From CAZGEA01 sp964524515 (GTDB taxonomy: Bacteria; Patescibacteriota; Microgenomatia; UBA8517), in assembly GCA_964524515.1 (NCBI GenBank), contig CAZGEA010000005.1:36065-100064 (forward strand): DNA of 64,000 bases. Reading direction: 5' to 3'. Both the position numbers and the translations under genes were made by a program. This document shows positions 44,064 through 52,822 of the stretch, piece after piece; position 1 is the stretch's first letter, and each line of letters opens with the position of its first letter. The notes under the pieces are model-generated. The model made no database searches. It was not told where the DNA came from and saw nothing but the letters and a program-made list of their open reading frames with translations.

Positions 44064-47000
44064 ATGATTGGCGGTAATTATTTCGGAAACGGTTATCCCG
44101 GACAAGGAAATTCAAGTGGTGGAACAGTCCCATCAACTCCCACAGAAGGAGGAAGTGGTGTTGGAACAAATACATTTGGACAAACTGCCCCAGGTAATGA
44201 CTATCCAGAATATTCAATTCCATCTGCATCCATCTCACCTAGTATTTCTCCATCAGCCTCTGCATCTGTATCACCTTCAAAATCACCGTCTGTTTCCCCA
44301 TCGATCTCACCTAGTATTTCTCCATCAGTTAGCCCATCCGCAGCAGCTCCGACTGTTCAAGTCAAAATAGGATCAATTACACAAAAGGTATCAACTGGTT
44401 CTCAAGGGTATACAGGGATTGGTTTTCAACCAAAATTAATTTTATTCTTTGGTAACAATCTAACCTCAGATGGAAGCACAACATATGCTGTTCAATTCAC
44501 AGGAGCTGCAACATCATCAAGCAATAGATGGGCCACAAGCATGCTCTCAGCCGACGCCTTTGCAGCCCAAGGATCAAGCCAAACAACCTCGGGATGTTTA
44601 AGACTTGTTGATGAAAGCACAACAGTGTTACTTGCTGCCGACTTCACATCAATGGATGCTGACGGATTTACTCTAAACTACGGGACAACTGATGGAACAG
44701 CTCGTGTAATAAATTACATCGCAATCGGCGGAACCGACATTACAAATGTGTATGCTGGCGCCAAATTAACTGGAACTGCAACTGGAAGCTTAGCAGTAAC
44801 CGATCCAGCCTTCCAGCCCGATTCACTTCTTTTTATGAATTCAACTTCGCTAAATACATTAAGAGATGATTTTGGAAATGTAAACGAATGGCTAGGTGCT
44901 GCAATAAGCTCATCTTCTCGCTGGGTAAGTGCTGCAGGAAGTATTGGTGGAAACGATCCAACTACTACTTATAGAAAACAAGTTTCAACTAAAACTTTAT
45001 CAAGCTTAGTTAATGATGCAGCAGATAAAGAAGCTGACTTAACTTCGATGGACACAAACGGCTTCACTCTTAATTTTTCAGTAAACAATGGAACAAGTGA
45101 TTACATTTTCTACGTTGCGATAAAAGGTGGAAGTTTTGCAACAGGATCATTTAATCAAAACACATCAACCGGTAATCAATCAATTTCAGGTTTAAGTTTC
45201 ACTCCAAGCTTAGTTTTACTATCAAGCGTTGATAATACTTCCAGTTCATCTGTTGTAGCACAATCAAGGCATTCAATCGGAGCTGCAACATCATCCACAG
45301 AAAGATTTTCTATTTGGTGGGGTGAACAAGATAATGTGGCAGGTGGTTCAGCAACTGCTGATCACAATTTAGATAGAACAAAAGTCATCAAAATGATGAC
45401 TGAAGGAACTCCCACATTAAATACAGCAGCAGACTTCGTCTCCATGGATGCTACTGGTTTCACAATCGATAACACAACAGTAGATGCAACCACCCGAGAA
45501 ATAATGTATTGGGCAATCGGTCCAGCTGCATCAGCATCAGAATCAATCAGCCCATCAATTAGTCCATCTTTGTCTCCTTCAACATCGCCAAGTGTCTCCA
45601 TCTCGCCATCCAATAGCCCATCTGTATCACCTTCAATCTCACCATCGCTATCTCCATCAGCCTCTCCATCATCCTCCATAAGTCCTTCAATCAGCCCATC
45701 AATAAGTCCATCATTGTCACTTAGTTTGTCGCCATCTACTTCTCCTTCTTCTTCGATCAGTCCGTCCATTAGCCCATCCATATCAACTTCGATCTCACCA
45801 TCGATCAGTCCGTCCATTAGCCTTTCAGCTTCGCCATCTGTTTCACCTTCGCTTTCACCTTCAGTTTCACCAAGCTCCTCACCTTCTTCTTCAATCTCAC
45901 CATCAATCAGCCCATCAATTAGTCCATCTTTGTCACCTAGTTTATCGCCATCTCAAAGTCCAAGTGCATCAATCAGTCCAAGTTTGTCGCCAAGTGTTTC
46001 ACCTTCGCTTTCACTTTCACTATCTCCCTCAGCCTCTCCATCAGCATCAATCAGCCCATCACTCTCTCCGTCAATTAGTCCATCATTGTCACTTAGTTTG
46101 TCGCCATCTACTTCTCCATCAGCTTCCATTTCACCATCTATCAGTCCAAGTATTTCTATTTCAATCTCTCCTTCCACAAGCTCGTCAGTGTCACCATCAA
46201 TCTCTCCTTCTTCTTCTCCTTCATCAAGTATTAGCCCATCCATATCTCCTTCCGAAAGTCCATCTCTTTCTCCAAGTTTGTCTCCATCTGCCTCACCATC
46301 GTCATCAATTAGTCCATCCATTTCGCCATCCATATCAACTTCGATCTCACCATCAATTAGTCAATCTATTTCACCAAGTATCTCTCCATCAAGTTCACCA
46401 TCAGCATCAATTTCACCTTCAATATCACCATCAGTTAGTCCATCAATTAGTCCTTCAGTCAGCACATCGATTTCGCCATCAATTAGTCCTTCAACTAGTC
46501 CGTCCGCATCAATCAGTCCAAGTTTGTCGCCAAGTGTTTCACCTTCACTTTCACTTTCACTATCTCCTTCAGCCTCTCCATCAGCTTCCATTTCGCCATC
46601 AATTAGTCCATCTATAAGTACATCAACAAGTCCGTCAATTTCACCAAGCGTTTCACCGTCAGTTAGTCCATCAAGTTCACCATCAGCTTCAATTTCACCA
46701 TCCATTAGCCCTTCAACTTCACCTTCCCTTTCACCGTCTACTTCACCAAGTTCTTCTCCATCAGCTTCCATTTCACCATCAATTAGTCCAAGTATTTCTG
46801 TTTCAATCTCTCCTTCCGAAAGTCCATCAATTTCGCCATCAATCTCTCCAAGTACTTCTCCAAGTAGCAGTATTTCACCGTCAATCTCACCTTCAGCCAG
46901 CCCATCATTGTCACTAAGTTTGTCGCCATCCACATCTCCTTCTTCTTCGATCAGTCCATCAGTTTCACCATCCATATCAACTTCGATCAGTCCATCAATT

Positions 47001-50000
47001 TCACTGTCAACTTCTCCATCTTCTTCACCAAGTTCTTCTCCATCCGCATCAATTTCTCCATCAATTAGTCCATCTGGCTCACCATCAATCTCACCAAGCA
47101 TATCTCCTTCAAGCTCTCCATCAGCATCAATCTCACCTTCAATCTCGCCATCTCTATCAACTTCGATCAGTCCATCAGTTTCAACTTCCATAAGTCCCTC
47201 AATCTCGCCATCAACCAGTCCATCAGCATCAATCAGCCCATCTAATTCGCCAAGTTTGTCTCCTTCCCTTTCCATTTCAACAAGCCCATCTTCTTCTCCA
47301 AGCGCCAGCATTAGTCCATCAATTAGTCCATCAATTAGTACATCGATTTCACCATCTCAATCTCCATCAATCTCTCCCTCAATTTCTCCATCAAGTTCAC
47401 CATCAGCATCCATTTCACCAAGCACATCACCTTCTCTAAGTCCATCAATTTCACTGTCAACTTCTCCATCTTCTTCTCCAAGCGCCAGCATTAGTCCATC
47501 AATCTCACCAAGCATTTCAGTTTCCATTAGCCCAAGTGTTTCAACTTCAATTTCACCGTCTATAAGTCCAAGCACATCACCCTCCTCTTCAATTTCACCT
47601 AGTATTTCTCCATCCACTTCTCTTTCTCTTTCACCATCTATTTCTCCTTCATCCTCACCTAGTGCAAGTATCTCGCCATCAGTTTCACCTTCAATTTCCC
47701 CATCAGCTTCCATTTCGCCATCAACAAGTCCAAGCACTTCACCTTCTCTTTCACTTTCAACCTCTCCTTCATCCTCACCTAGTGCAAGTATCTCGCCATC
47801 AGTTTCACCTTCAATTTCACCAAGTATTTCACCATCTATTTCTGTCTCAATTAGCCCTTCATTAAGCCCATCTGGCTCACCATCACCATCAATTTCACCA
47901 TCCATTAGTCTTTCAACATCACCATCAATTTCACCAAGCTTATCTCCATCTGCAAGCCCGTCCGCATCTATCTCACCTTCCATTTCGCCATCTCTATCAA
48001 CAAGTATTTCACCAAGTACGAGTCCTTCCATCTCTCCATCAATCTCACCTTCTTCTTCCCCATCAGCATCAATTTCGCCATCAATTAGTCCAAGCACTTC
48101 GCCTTCTCTTTCACTTTCAACCTCTCCATCATCCTCACCTAGTGCAAGTATTTCGCCAAGTATCAGTCCATCCATTAGTGCAAGTATCTCGCCATCAATT
48201 TCCATCTCCATCTCTCCATCAATCTCACTTTCTTCTTCCCCATCAGCTTCCATTTCGCCATCGATTTCAACATCAACCAGTCCATCAATTAGTCCTTCTA
48301 TTTCAACATCAACCAGTCCATCTACATCCATCTCGCCTTCCATCTCGCCATCCATATCAACAAGTATTTCACCATCCGCTTCCCCATCAATCAGCCCATC
48401 AGTTAGTCCATCAAGCTCACCATCAGCATCAATCAGTCCATCGAATTCACCAAGCTTGTCTCCTTCCCTTTCCATTTCAACAAGCCCATCTTCTTCTCCT
48501 AGTGCAAGTATCAGCCCTTCAATTAGTCCTTCCATCTCAATATCCCTCTCACCAAGCATTTCGCCTTCTATTTCAACATCAACCAGTCCATCCAGTTCGC
48601 CTTCCGCATCCATTTCACCTTCTATTTCACCATCGATTAGCCCATCTGGCTCACCAAGTTTGTCTCCGTCAACAAGCCCTTCCACATCCATCTCTCCATC
48701 AATCTCACCTTCTTCTTCCCCATCAGCTTCAATTTCGCCATCAATTAGTCCATCTTTGTCTCCTTCCCTTTCACCATCCACTTCTCCTTCATCCTCACCT
48801 AGTGCATCCATTTCACCAAGTATCTCTCCTTCAATTTCTATATCGCTTTCACCTTCCACTTCACCAAGCATTTCACCATCCATTTCCCCTTCATCATCAC
48901 CTAGTGCAAGCATTTCACCATCAGTTAGTCCATCAACCTCATTATCAATTTCACCAAGCTTATCTCCATCAACAAGCCCTTCCACATCCATCTCTCCTTC
49001 AATCTCACCTTCTTCTTCCCCATCAGCTTCAATTTCGCCATCAATCTCTCCATCCATATCTTCATCAGTAAGTCCATCACTCTCACCAAGCACAAGTCCA
49101 AGCACAAGCATCTCACCATCCATTAGTCCTTCAATAAGTATTTCTATCTCACCATCCAGTTCAATTTCAGTTAGCCCTTCAATTAGTCCATCTGGCTCAC
49201 CAAGTGCAAGCATCAGCCCTTCTCTATCTTTATCAATCAGCCCTTCTGGCTCACCAAGCTTGTCTCCATCAAGTTCACCTTCAGCATCAATCAGCCCTTC
49301 AATCAGTCCATCACTAAGTACATCAATAAGTCCTTCAACCTCACTATCAATCTCGCCATCAATATCACCAAGCACAAGTCCAAGCACAAGCATTTCACCA
49401 TCAGTTAGTCCATCAACCTCATTATCAATTTCACCAAGTTTGTCTCCATCAAGTTCACCATCAGCATCAATTTCACCTTCAATCTCACCTTCATCCTCAC
49501 CAAGTGCAAGCATCAGCCCTTCTGTTTCTCCATCTATATCACCATCAAGTTCACCATCAATGTCTCCAAGTACTTCTCCAAGTAGCAGCATTTCACCATC
49601 TATTTCTCCATCTAGTTCACCAAGTGCAAGCATCAGTCCTTCACTATCTTTATCAATCAGCCCATCTATTTCACCAAGTTTGTCTCCATCAGGCTCACCT
49701 TCTACCTCAATTTCACCATCAATAAGCCCATCAATCTCGCAATCAATATCACCAAGCATTTCCACGTCAATTAGTCCAAGCGTTTCACCATCCGGATCCC
49801 CATCCGCATCAATTTCGCCATCTATTTCAACATCAACCAGCCCATCAATTAGCCCTTCACTTTCAGTTTCAACTAGTCCATCGGCTTCAATTTCACCAAG
49901 TATCTCGCCATCAATATCGATATCAATTTCACCATCCCAATCTAATTCCATAAGCCCCTCACTTAGTCCATCAACCTCACCATCGGCATCAATTAGCCCT

Positions 50001-50999
50001 TCACTTTCTCCTTCACTTTCACCATCTATTAGTCCAAGCATTTCAATATCAACCTCACCAAGTGCAAGCATTAGTCCTTCACTATCACCTTCTTCTTCTC
50101 CTTCCTCATCAATAAGTCCATCCCTGTCATCCAGCACATCACCTTCAAGCTCACCATCAACATCGATCAGTCCATCAATCTCCCTTTCAATATCACCAAG
50201 CACAAGTATTTCTATCAGTCCATCCATCTCACCATCCACATCTGCATCTGTATCTATTTCCCCATCTCTCTCCCCAAGCATTTCACCATCAATCAGTCTT
50301 TCCATCAGTCCATCCATTTCACCAAGTGAATCACCATCAGCAATATCCAGTTTCTCTCCATCAATCTCACCAAGTATTTCGATTTCTTTATCACCCTCAG
50401 CTTCTCCTTCAACATCAATTTCACCTTCAATCTCACCATCAGCCAGCCCATCAATTATTACAAGCTTTTCACCTTCAACCAGTGCTTCAATTAGCCCTTC
50501 ACTATCACCATCAGAGAGTCCTTCAGCATCAATCAGCCCATCTATTTCACCAAGCTTATCTTTCTCTGGATCAATAAGCCCATCAGTAAGTCCATCTATC
50601 CCAGGTCCAAGTGAATCTTCATCAATTAGTCCATCCGAATCACCATCCATTGGTAGTTCTTCCTCATCATCAGCCTCTCCTTCGGTGGAAATACCAGTTA
50701 GTGCAAGCCCAAGCATTTCAATATCAATTAGCCCATCAGTAAGCCCGTCAGTTCCACCTCTTCCACTTGAACTTACAGAAAAACCAATTCTTTATAAAAA
50801 TTCACGAAAAATTAAGAAAAAAACCTTAAATGCCGACGAGAGTATTGCACTTAGACAAAAAACTATTCCATCATGGAACACATTAGGGCGTCCAAAAAAT
50901 CCAAAAATTGGAACATCTGGTTTTAATTTCCAAACATGGAATCTAGAAATTTGGGATGGCAAAGTTTGGTGGACATTTCCAATGAGGAAAATCAATTAA
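44064..50999 (+). CDS. Giant Ser-X/Ser-Pro repeat surface protein with phage-like terminal domains
   Basis: 2311 residues. N-terminal Gly/Asn-rich segment and a short SPS tract (about 1-95); three tandem beta repeats of about 130 residues (about 97-488), each with an F-Q/T-P-L strand, a GAA-SSS-RW stretch and a TSMD-x-x-GFTL or VSMDATGFTI motif, known to me from phage and prophage fibre proteins; a 1740-residue tract of S-X-S-P tetrads (about 490-2232) with no charged residues except rare Glu/Lys and no aromatics except rare Phe; and a C-terminal module (about 2233-2311) with WNTLGRPKNPKIGTSGFN and LEIWDGKVWWT. No signal peptide, no LPxTG, no transmembrane helix. Probably a mucin-like, O-glycosylated fibre. 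Confidence 0.75.
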   Translation: MIGGNYFGNGYPGQGNSSGGTVPSTPTEGGSGVGTNTFGQTAPGNDYPEYSIPSASISPSISPSASASVSPSKSPSVSPSISPSISPSVSPSAAAPTVQVKIGSITQKVSTGSQGYTGIGFQPKLILFFGNNLTSDGSTTYAVQFTGAATSSSNRWATSMLSADAFAAQGSSQTTSGCLRLVDESTTVLLAADFTSMDADGFTLNYGTTDGTARVINYIAIGGTDITNVYAGAKLTGTATGSLAVTDPAFQPDSLLFMNSTSLNTLRDDFGNVNEWLGAAISSSSRWVSAAGSIGGNDPTTTYRKQVSTKTLSSLVNDAADKEADLTSMDTNGFTLNFSVNNGTSDYIFYVAIKGGSFATGSFNQNTSTGNQSISGLSFTPSLVLLSSVDNTSSSSVVAQSRHSIGAATSSTERFSIWWGEQDNVAGGSATADHNLDRTKVIKMMTEGTPTLNTAADFVSMDATGFTIDNTTVDATTREIMYWAIGPAASASESISPSISPSLSPSTSPSVSISPSNSPSVSPSISPSLSPSASPSSSISPSISPSISPSLSLSLSPSTSPSSSISPSISPSISTSISPSISPSISLSASPSVSPSLSPSVSPSSSPSSSISPSISPSISPSLSPSLSPSQSPSASISPSLSPSVSPSLSLSLSPSASPSASISPSLSPSISPSLSLSLSPSTSPSASISPSISPSISISISPSTSSSVSPSISPSSSPSSSISPSISPSESPSLSPSLSPSASPSSSISPSISPSISTSISPSISQSISPSISPSSSPSASISPSISPSVSPSISPSVSTSISPSISPSTSPSASISPSLSPSVSPSLSLSLSPSASPSASISPSISPSISTSTSPSISPSVSPSVSPSSSPSASISPSISPSTSPSLSPSTSPSSSPSASISPSISPSISVSISPSESPSISPSISPSTSPSSSISPSISPSASPSLSLSLSPSTSPSSSISPSVSPSISTSISPSISLSTSPSSSPSSSPSASISPSISPSGSPSISPSISPSSSPSASISPSISPSLSTSISPSVSTSISPSISPSTSPSASISPSNSPSLSPSLSISTSPSSSPSASISPSISPSISTSISPSQSPSISPSISPSSSPSASISPSTSPSLSPSISLSTSPSSSPSASISPSISPSISVSISPSVSTSISPSISPSTSPSSSISPSISPSTSLSLSPSISPSSSPSASISPSVSPSISPSASISPSTSPSTSPSLSLSTSPSSSPSASISPSVSPSISPSISPSISVSISPSLSPSGSPSPSISPSISLSTSPSISPSLSPSASPSASISPSISPSLSTSISPSTSPSISPSISPSSSPSASISPSISPSTSPSLSLSTSPSSSPSASISPSISPSISASISPSISISISPSISLSSSPSASISPSISTSTSPSISPSISTSTSPSTSISPSISPSISTSISPSASPSISPSVSPSSSPSASISPSNSPSLSPSLSISTSPSSSPSASISPSISPSISISLSPSISPSISTSTSPSSSPSASISPSISPSISPSGSPSLSPSTSPSTSISPSISPSSSPSASISPSISPSLSPSLSPSTSPSSSPSASISPSISPSISISLSPSTSPSISPSISPSSSPSASISPSVSPSTSLSISPSLSPSTSPSTSISPSISPSSSPSASISPSISPSISSSVSPSLSPSTSPSTSISPSISPSISISISPSSSISVSPSISPSGSPSASISPSLSLSISPSGSPSLSPSSSPSASISPSISPSLSTSISPSTSLSISPSISPSTSPSTSISPSVSPSTSLSISPSLSPSSSPSASISPSISPSSSPSASISPSVSPSISPSSSPSMSPSTSPSSSISPSISPSSSPSASISPSLSLSISPSISPSLSPSGSPSTSISPSISPSISQSISPSISTSISPSVSPSGSPSASISPSISTSTSPSISPSLSVSTSPSASISPSISPSISISISPSQSNSISPSLSPSTSPSASISPSLSPSLSPSISPSISISTSPSASISPSLSPSSSPSSSISPSLSSSTSPSSSPSTSISPSISLSISPSTSISISPSISPSTSASVSISPSLSPSISPSISLSISPSISPSESPSAISSFSPSISPSISISLSPSASPSTSISPSISPSASPSIITSFSPSTSASISPSLSPSESPSASISPSISPSLSFSGSISPSVSPSIPGPSESSSISPSESPSIGSSSSSSASPSVEIPVSASPSISISISPSVSPSVPPLPLELTEKPILYKNSRKIKKKTLNADESIALRQKTIPSWNTLGRPKNPKIGTSGFNFQTWNLEIWDGKVWWTFPMRKIN
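45530..50757 (+). repeat. Ser-X-Ser-Pro coding repeat tract
   Basis: About 5.2 kb of imperfect 6- and 12-nt repeats encoding S-X dipeptides and S-X-S-P tetrads. Synonymous Ser codons (TCA, TCT, TCC, TCG, AGT, AGC) are mixed, so the repeat is far cleaner in protein than in DNA. Near-identical DNA blocks are also present: 45966-46045 with 46506-46585 (offset 540), 47286-47323 with 47466-47503 (offset 180) and 47643-47698 with 47763-47818 (offset 120), pointing to recent segment duplication. Confidence 0.92.
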
Positions 51000-51023
51000 T
51001 CGTATATAATAAAAAAACTATAA

Positions 51024-51242
51024 ATGCCAAAAAATTCATCACTTCTAATCGATATCGGACAAGGAATAATGATGACACTGGGGTTTCCTACGCTAATACT
51101 TTGGAATACAGACAGCAGACCAAAAAATCCAAGACGAGGTACATTTGGGTTTAATACTGAAACAAGTAGTCTAGAATTTTTCGACGGGTCATCGTGGTTC
51201 ACAGGTTCAATGTCACAATTACAATCACAAGAATATTCCTAA
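51024..51242 (+). CDS. Small protein sharing the C-terminal module of the giant repeat protein
   Basis: 72 residues. LILWNTDSRPKNPRRGTFGFN and LEFFDGSSWFTGS align with the last 60 residues of the preceding protein (WNTLGRPKNPKIGTSGFN, LEIWDGKVWWT). Modules of the form GTxGFNxxTxxLExxDGxxW are common at the tips of phage tail fibres. A TATAAT (51005-51010) lies 13 nt upstream of the ATG. It could be a separate cap or chaperone for the fibre tip. Confidence 0.62.
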   Translation: MPKNSSLLIDIGQGIMMTLGFPTLILWNTDSRPKNPRRGTFGFNTETSSLEFFDGSSWFTGSMSQLQSQEYS

Positions 51243-51246
51243 CCAC

Positions 51247-51275
51247 TTGTCATTTGCCTCAACGAGCTGTAATAT
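51247..51275 (+). promoter_or_regulatory. Promoter of the tat operon
   Basis: TTGTCA (51247-51252), exact 17-nt spacer, TAATAT (51270-51275). The predicted start near 51282 leaves only about 8 nt of leader before the ATG at 51290. Confidence 0.6.
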
Positions 51276-51289
51276 GATTCTTGATAAGC

Positions 51290-51487
51290 ATGTTAAGTTT
51301 TATACAAAATATCAGCCCACTAGAACTTGCAATAGTTATTTTGATTGTTGTTATTCTTTTTGGAAGTAAAATAGCCACAACCCTTGGTAGAACAACAGGA
51401 GAAACAATGAAAGAAATCAGAAAAGCTAAAAAAAGTTTTAACGAAGCAGTTGACGAAATAGACAAAACAATTAAAGAAAACAAATAA
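51290..51487 (+). CDS. tatA: Sec-independent translocase subunit TatA, copy 1
   Basis: 65 residues. One transmembrane helix (about 11-26: ELAIVILIVVILFGS), the FG hinge and an amphipathic helix with TLGRTTGETMKEIRKAKKSF, the standard TatA/B layout. TatA oligomers form the pore for folded proteins. The TTG at 51281 is an alternative start; ATG 51290 is preferred. The first of three tat genes in a row. Confidence 0.88.
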   Translation: MLSFIQNISPLELAIVILIVVILFGSKIATTLGRTTGETMKEIRKAKKSFNEAVDEIDKTIKENK

Positions 51488-51489
51488 AT

Positions 51490-51657
51490 ATGTTTCAAGC
51501 AATTGGCACAACAGAATGGTTAGTTGTAATTTTCATAGCAGTCCTTTTTCTTTTTGGCGGTAAAAAAATCCCAGAATTTTTCAAAGGTCTAGCTGATGCA
51601 ATCAAAGAATTCAAAAAAGCATCAACAGATTCAGAAGAAAAAGAAAAAGAAAGTTAA
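51490..51657 (+). CDS. tatA: Sec-independent translocase subunit TatA, copy 2
   Basis: 55 residues, so short that it is easily missed. TEWLVVIFIAVLFLFGGKKIPEF is a classic TatA transmembrane helix with the FGGKKIPE hinge, followed by the amphipathic FKGLADAIKEFKKA and an acidic tail. It begins 2 nt after the first tatA stop and ends 9 nt before tatC. Two TatA-like subunits with TatC would make a minimal TatAC system with one copy perhaps in the TatB role. Confidence 0.9.
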   Translation: MFQAIGTTEWLVVIFIAVLFLFGGKKIPEFFKGLADAIKEFKKASTDSEEKEKES

Positions 51658-51666
51658 TTTTCTTTC

Positions 51667-52410
51667 GTGGAAAATATTCAGTCTCTCCAGAACCCAGAAA
51701 TTCAAACATTTATCAAAAAATTTTCTCATTTATTTGTAGAAGTTAAAAAAAGATTATTATTCATCCTAACAGCATTTTTAGCATCAACTACAATTGGTTT
51801 TATATTCTACGAAAAAATTATAAAAATACTAGTTAATAGTCTTGGCCTTAAAGATATAAATATAGTTTTCACTTCCCCATTTCAATTTATCAACCTCGCA
51901 ATAAGTTGCGGATTAACTACTGGGCTAATAATCTCATTACCAATTCTCATTTATCAAATTCTGTCATTTTTAAAACCAGCATTAAAAGTTAAGGAGTTCA
52001 AAATGATTACAAGATTTCTCCCAATCTCAACTATTCTATTTATTTTTGGATTTATCTTTGGAGCATTTATGATGAAATGGCAAATTGAAATATCACTAAC
52101 TCATTCAATATCAATTGGAATTGGAAACGTGTTAGATATTAGTAAATTACTCACAACAATACTTATGACTTCAATTCTTATGGGGATTGGTTTTCAATTT
52201 CCAATCATACTAACCATACTTCTTAGATTACAAATTATTAAACCCAAACAACTAAGCGACAAAAGAATGGTTGTTTATTTATGTTCGTTCATTTTTGCAA
52301 TCATGTTACCTCCTGATTCAATTTTAGCGGATGTTCTTTTGTCATTACCATTAATCTTTATGTTTGAACTAACATTAATTTTACACCGAGTATTTAAAAA
52401 ATCTCATTAA
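51667..52410 (+). CDS. tatC: Sec-independent translocase subunit TatC
   Basis: 247 residues with six transmembrane helices. The N-terminal FSHLFVEVKKRL corresponds to the family HLxELRxRL signal-binding site; TSPFQFINLAI, ISLPILIYQI(L) and the PPDSILADVLLSLPL segment near 215-230 are conserved TatC features. It recognises twin-arginine signal peptides and recruits TatA. GTG start. A candidate substrate in this window is the KRDFLK protein at 12906. Confidence 0.93.
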   Translation: MENIQSLQNPEIQTFIKKFSHLFVEVKKRLLFILTAFLASTTIGFIFYEKIIKILVNSLGLKDINIVFTSPFQFINLAISCGLTTGLIISLPILIYQILSFLKPALKVKEFKMITRFLPISTILFIFGFIFGAFMMKWQIEISLTHSISIGIGNVLDISKLLTTILMTSILMGIGFQFPIILTILLRLQIIKPKQLSDKRMVVYLCSFIFAIMLPPDSILADVLLSLPLIFMFELTLILHRVFKKSH

Positions 52411-52426
52411 ATTGGCGACCATAGAG

Positions 52427-52432
52427 TATAAT
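52427..52432 (+). promoter_or_regulatory. -10 box, leaderless, for the cupin gene
   Basis: Perfect TATAAT ends 6 nt before the ATG at 52439. This also decides the start: the open frame reaches back to 52412, but only the ATG at 52439 fits. Confidence 0.55.
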
Positions 52433-52438
52433 AAACAA

Positions 52439-52822
52439 ATGATTGGATTTACAGGAAATATTGAAAAGTTAACACTTTCTAATTCAAATTTTAGAAATGT
52501 AATATTCACAGGAACACACACTCAATTAGTTTTAATGTCATTATTACCAAATGAAGAGATTGGCGAAGAAGTCCACAAAGAAACTGATCAATTTTTTCGA
52601 ATCGAAAAAGGTATTGGCAAAATCATAATTGATGACAAATCATTTGATATTAAAGATGGAGATGCAATTGTTATCCCAGCAGGTGCAAAACACAACCTAA
52701 TTAATACATCAAACAAAGACTCACTAAAATTATATACTTTATATTCCCCACCCCACCACAAAGATCAAGTTATTCACAAAACAAAAGATGAAGCATCAAA
52801 AGACGCCTCAGATCACATATAA
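52439..52822 (+). CDS. Cupin domain protein
   Basis: 127 residues, a single cupin_2 barrel (about 30-115): motif 1 with EIGEEVHKETDQFFRIEKG (HxxxDxFxxxxxG) and motif 2 with GDAIVIPAGAKHNLIN (GDxxxxPxxxxH). The metal ligands are present. Small cupins of this kind often serve as oxygenases, isomerases or sugar binders; nothing here tells which. Convergent with the zinc-ribbon gene, with no gap between them. Confidence 0.85.
   Translation: MIGFTGNIEKLTLSNSNFRNVIFTGTHTQLVLMSLLPNEEIGEEVHKETDQFFRIEKGIGKIIIDDKSFDIKDGDAIVIPAGAKHNLINTSNKDSLKLYTLYSPPHHKDQVIHKTKDEASKDASDHI

Noticed and set aside
45362..50716. Very long minus-strand frames (one of 1119 codons) rich in Asp, Gly and Glu opposite the repeat tract
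   Set aside because: They are the mirror of the Ser/Pro codons: antisense of TCA/CCA repeats gives few stops. The plus-strand frame has an RBS, globular end domains and continuity through non-repeat sequence.
45530..50757. CRISPR-like appearance of regular short repeats
   Set aside because: Period is 6-12 nt, in frame and protein-coding, with no 25-37 nt repeats, unique spacers or cas genes.
29961..51242. Prophage
   Set aside because: Phage-like fibre modules are present, but no capsid, portal, terminase, integrase, lysis or att sites can be seen.
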